NCBI RefSeq assembly: GCF_003096035.1
Contig: NZ_CP029186.1
Coordinates: 3,454,001-3,518,000, forward strand
Direction of reading: 5' to 3'
Length of the DNA stretch: 64,000 nt
Source: Flavobacterium album
Lineage (GTDB): Bacteria; Bacteroidota; Bacteroidia; Flavobacteriales; Flavobacteriaceae
This document shows, one piece after another, positions 62,953 through 64,000 of this stretch. Each line of letters opens with the position of its first letter. Positions within the stretch are counted from its first letter, which is position 1. A model generated the notes under the pieces. The model ran no database searches. It had not been told where the DNA came from and worked only from the letters and a program-made list of their open reading frames with translations. A program made the translations under genes and the position numbers.

Positions 62953-63025
62953 GGGAATATTTTTTAGCCACGAACCCGCCTCTCTTAGGCAGGGTTTTAC
63001 AAATTTTAAATTCATTCTTAATATA

Positions 63026-63068
63026 AAATCCGCGTCAATCTGCCAAATCCGCGCCATCCGCGTTCCAT
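63026..63068. repeat. ATCCGCG direct-repeat cluster
   Basis: AATCCGCG occurs three times as ATCCGCGTCAA, AATCCGCGCC and ATCCGCGTTCC in 40 bp between the small secreted protein gene and gdhA. It is a spacer repeat known from Bacteroidetes genomes from general knowledge. No gene is seen. Confidence 0.5.
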
Positions 63069-63118
63069 AAAATTTGTGTAATTCGTCTAACCTTGAATGT
63101 AGCAGGCAGGTAGGCAAA

Positions 63119-63145
63119 ATAAAAAAAGGCGCCAAATTGGCGCCT
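63119..63145 (-). terminator. Rho-independent terminator of gdhA
   Basis: On the minus strand the 9-bp AGGCGCCAA / TTGGCGCCT stem is followed by a long T run, 22 bp beyond the stop. Confidence 0.85.
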
Positions 63146-63166
63146 CCTTGGTAATATGTATATCCA

Positions 63167-64000
63167 TTAAGGGAAAATACCCCTTTGTTTGTAAGCCATT
63201 TCAATACGGGTAAGGGCCACAATGTATGCTGCGGTCCTCCAGTCGGTTTTGAACTGTACTGAAGATGTTACCACTTTTCCGAAAGCCTCTTCAAGCTTCT
63301 TCCTTAGTTTGATAATTACATCGTCCATCGTCCATATTTCGCCGTTACGGTTTTGGAGCCATTCGAAATAGCTGCCAATAACACCGCCTGAGTTACAAAG
63401 GATGTCCGGGATGATATCGACACCATTAGCAAGAAGTATTGCCTCGCCTTCTGTATCTGTAGGGCCGTTGGCGCCTTCAGCGATTACCATAGCCTTGATA
63501 TCTCCTGCATTTTCATCGGTTATCTGGTTGCCCAATGCTGCCGGTATAATAATATCGCAATCAATACCGAAGAATGATTTTGAATCGTATTCCTGGGTGC
63601 CTTTAAACCCGGTTATTGTAGCATTGTCTGCCTGGTAACGCAAAAGCGCTTCAGGGTCGATACCTTCAGGATTGTAAATAGTTCCTGTAGCATCCTGTAC
63701 ACCTACCAGTATAGCGCCATTCTTGTTCATGAAATGTGCAGCCCAGTATCCTACGTTACCGAAGCCCTGCACGATATATCTTTTTCCTTCAAGGGTTGTG
63801 CCTTTCACATTTGCCCATGACTCCAAAGTAACTACAACGCCAAAGCCTGTTGCCCTGTCACGCCCTTCCAGTCCGCCCGACCCTACCGGCTTACCGGTAA
63901 CGACGTGCTGGTTCTTGGAACGCTCAGCAGGCGATTTGGTTGACATATAAGTGTCAGCTATCCAAGCCATCATCTGTGCATTGGTGTTCACGTCCGGAGC
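63167..64000 (-). CDS. gdhA: Glu/Leu/Phe/Val-type glutamate dehydrogenase, C-terminal part (runs off right edge)
   Basis: The open frame runs to the window edge (APDVNTNAQMMAWIADTY is read at the end), so the N-terminus with the glutamate-binding domain is missing; about 277 residues are seen. The NAD(P)-binding Rossmann region has FGNVGYWAAHF; motifs TGKPVGSGGLEGRDRATGFGV, AEGANGPTDTEGEAILL and DILCNSGGVIGSYFEWLQN are classical for hexameric GDH. It interconverts glutamate with 2-oxoglutarate and ammonia. With GSIII in the same window, both routes of ammonium assimilation may be present in the genome. No regulator is adjacent. Confidence 0.9.
   Translation of the reverse strand, partial: APDVNTNAQMMAWIADTYMSTKSPAERSKNQHVVTGKPVGSGGLEGRDRATGFGVVVTLESWANVKGTTLEGKRYIVQGFGNVGYWAAHFMNKNGAILVGVQDATGTIYNPEGIDPEALLRYQADNATITGFKGTQEYDSKSFFGIDCDIIIPAALGNQITDENAGDIKAMVIAEGANGPTDTEGEAILLANGVDIIPDILCNSGGVIGSYFEWLQNRNGEIWTMDDVIIKLRKKLEEAFGKVVTSSVQFKTDWRTAAYIVALTRIEMAYKQRGIFP

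Noticed and set aside
1..64000. CRISPR arrays, rRNA, tRNA or riboswitches
   Set aside because: No regularly spaced identical repeats, no rRNA-like conserved blocks and no convincing cloverleaf or known aptamer core were seen by eye; weakly folded elements could still be missed.

Overview
The window looks like chromosomal DNA from a Bacteroidetes bacterium, most likely a Flavobacterium-like member of the Flavobacteriaceae. The grounds are promoters of the TAnnTTTG type in front of many genes, a type 9 secretion sorting domain, a type III glutamine synthetase, a SusC-like TonB receptor, flavobacterial PAS-rich kinases, few Shine-Dalgarno sequences, and several short interspersed repeats of the kind common in Flavobacterium intergenic DNA. 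I saw no rRNA, tRNA, CRISPR array, transposase or phage gene. The 5' part of a GH92 gene runs off the left edge and a glutamate dehydrogenase gene runs off the right edge.

Layout. 1-16.7 kb: GH92 glycosidase (partial), a secreted DUF4397 protein, a TPR/LuxR-HTH regulator, two related multi-PAS histidine kinases (824 and 1215 aa), a Na+/H+ antiporter, a cupin/JmjC-like protein, a PNPOx-fold stress protein, a hemolysin-III protein and a GapN-type aldehyde dehydrogenase. 16.9-27.1 kb: the agmatine-to-putrescine pair aguB-aguA, an OmpA-like protein, glnN, a small YtxH-like protein, a two-module glycosyltransferase, a lipoprotein and kdsA. 27.4-31.9 kb: a putative regulon with a membrane protein, a winged-helix regulator, a DUF1361 protein, a hypothetical, three tandem paralogous small membrane proteins and CreD; two near-identical operator-like sites sit before the two transcription units. 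32-40.9 kb: a PLP-dependent cysteine synthase/CBS-like enzyme, an S9 oligopeptidase, YbaB, a lipoprotein, a di-heme peroxidase, an AT-rich PD-(D/E)XK protein, threonine aldolase, and prfB with its programmed +1 frameshift.

41-54 kb: tandem GAF histidine kinases followed by an AraC regulator; the opposite strand carries an acetaldehyde-type dehydrogenase and its DUF779 companion. A tandem 21-bp direct repeat upstream of the dehydrogenase promoter looks like an AraC-type operator, and a MITE-like element separates the dehydrogenase from DUF779. Then follow DUF47-PiT phosphate uptake, an acyl-CoA carboxylase carboxyltransferase, a methyltransferase, a secreted hypothetical and an M1 peptidase. 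54-64 kb: a second copy of the MITE-like element, a minus-strand cluster of hypothetical, immunity-like and SecD-P1-like proteins, menE with a CPBP protease, an ArsC-like reductase, a TonB-dependent receptor, a small secreted protein and gdhA.

The most interesting unexplained structures are the CreD regulon with its shared ACTTTG-N5-CAAAGTACTTT sites, the AraC-type direct repeats at the aldehyde dehydrogenase, the MITE-like elements, the triplicated small membrane proteins, and a SecD-P1-like stand-alone lipoprotein. All functions are inferred from reading the sequence; no database search was possible.
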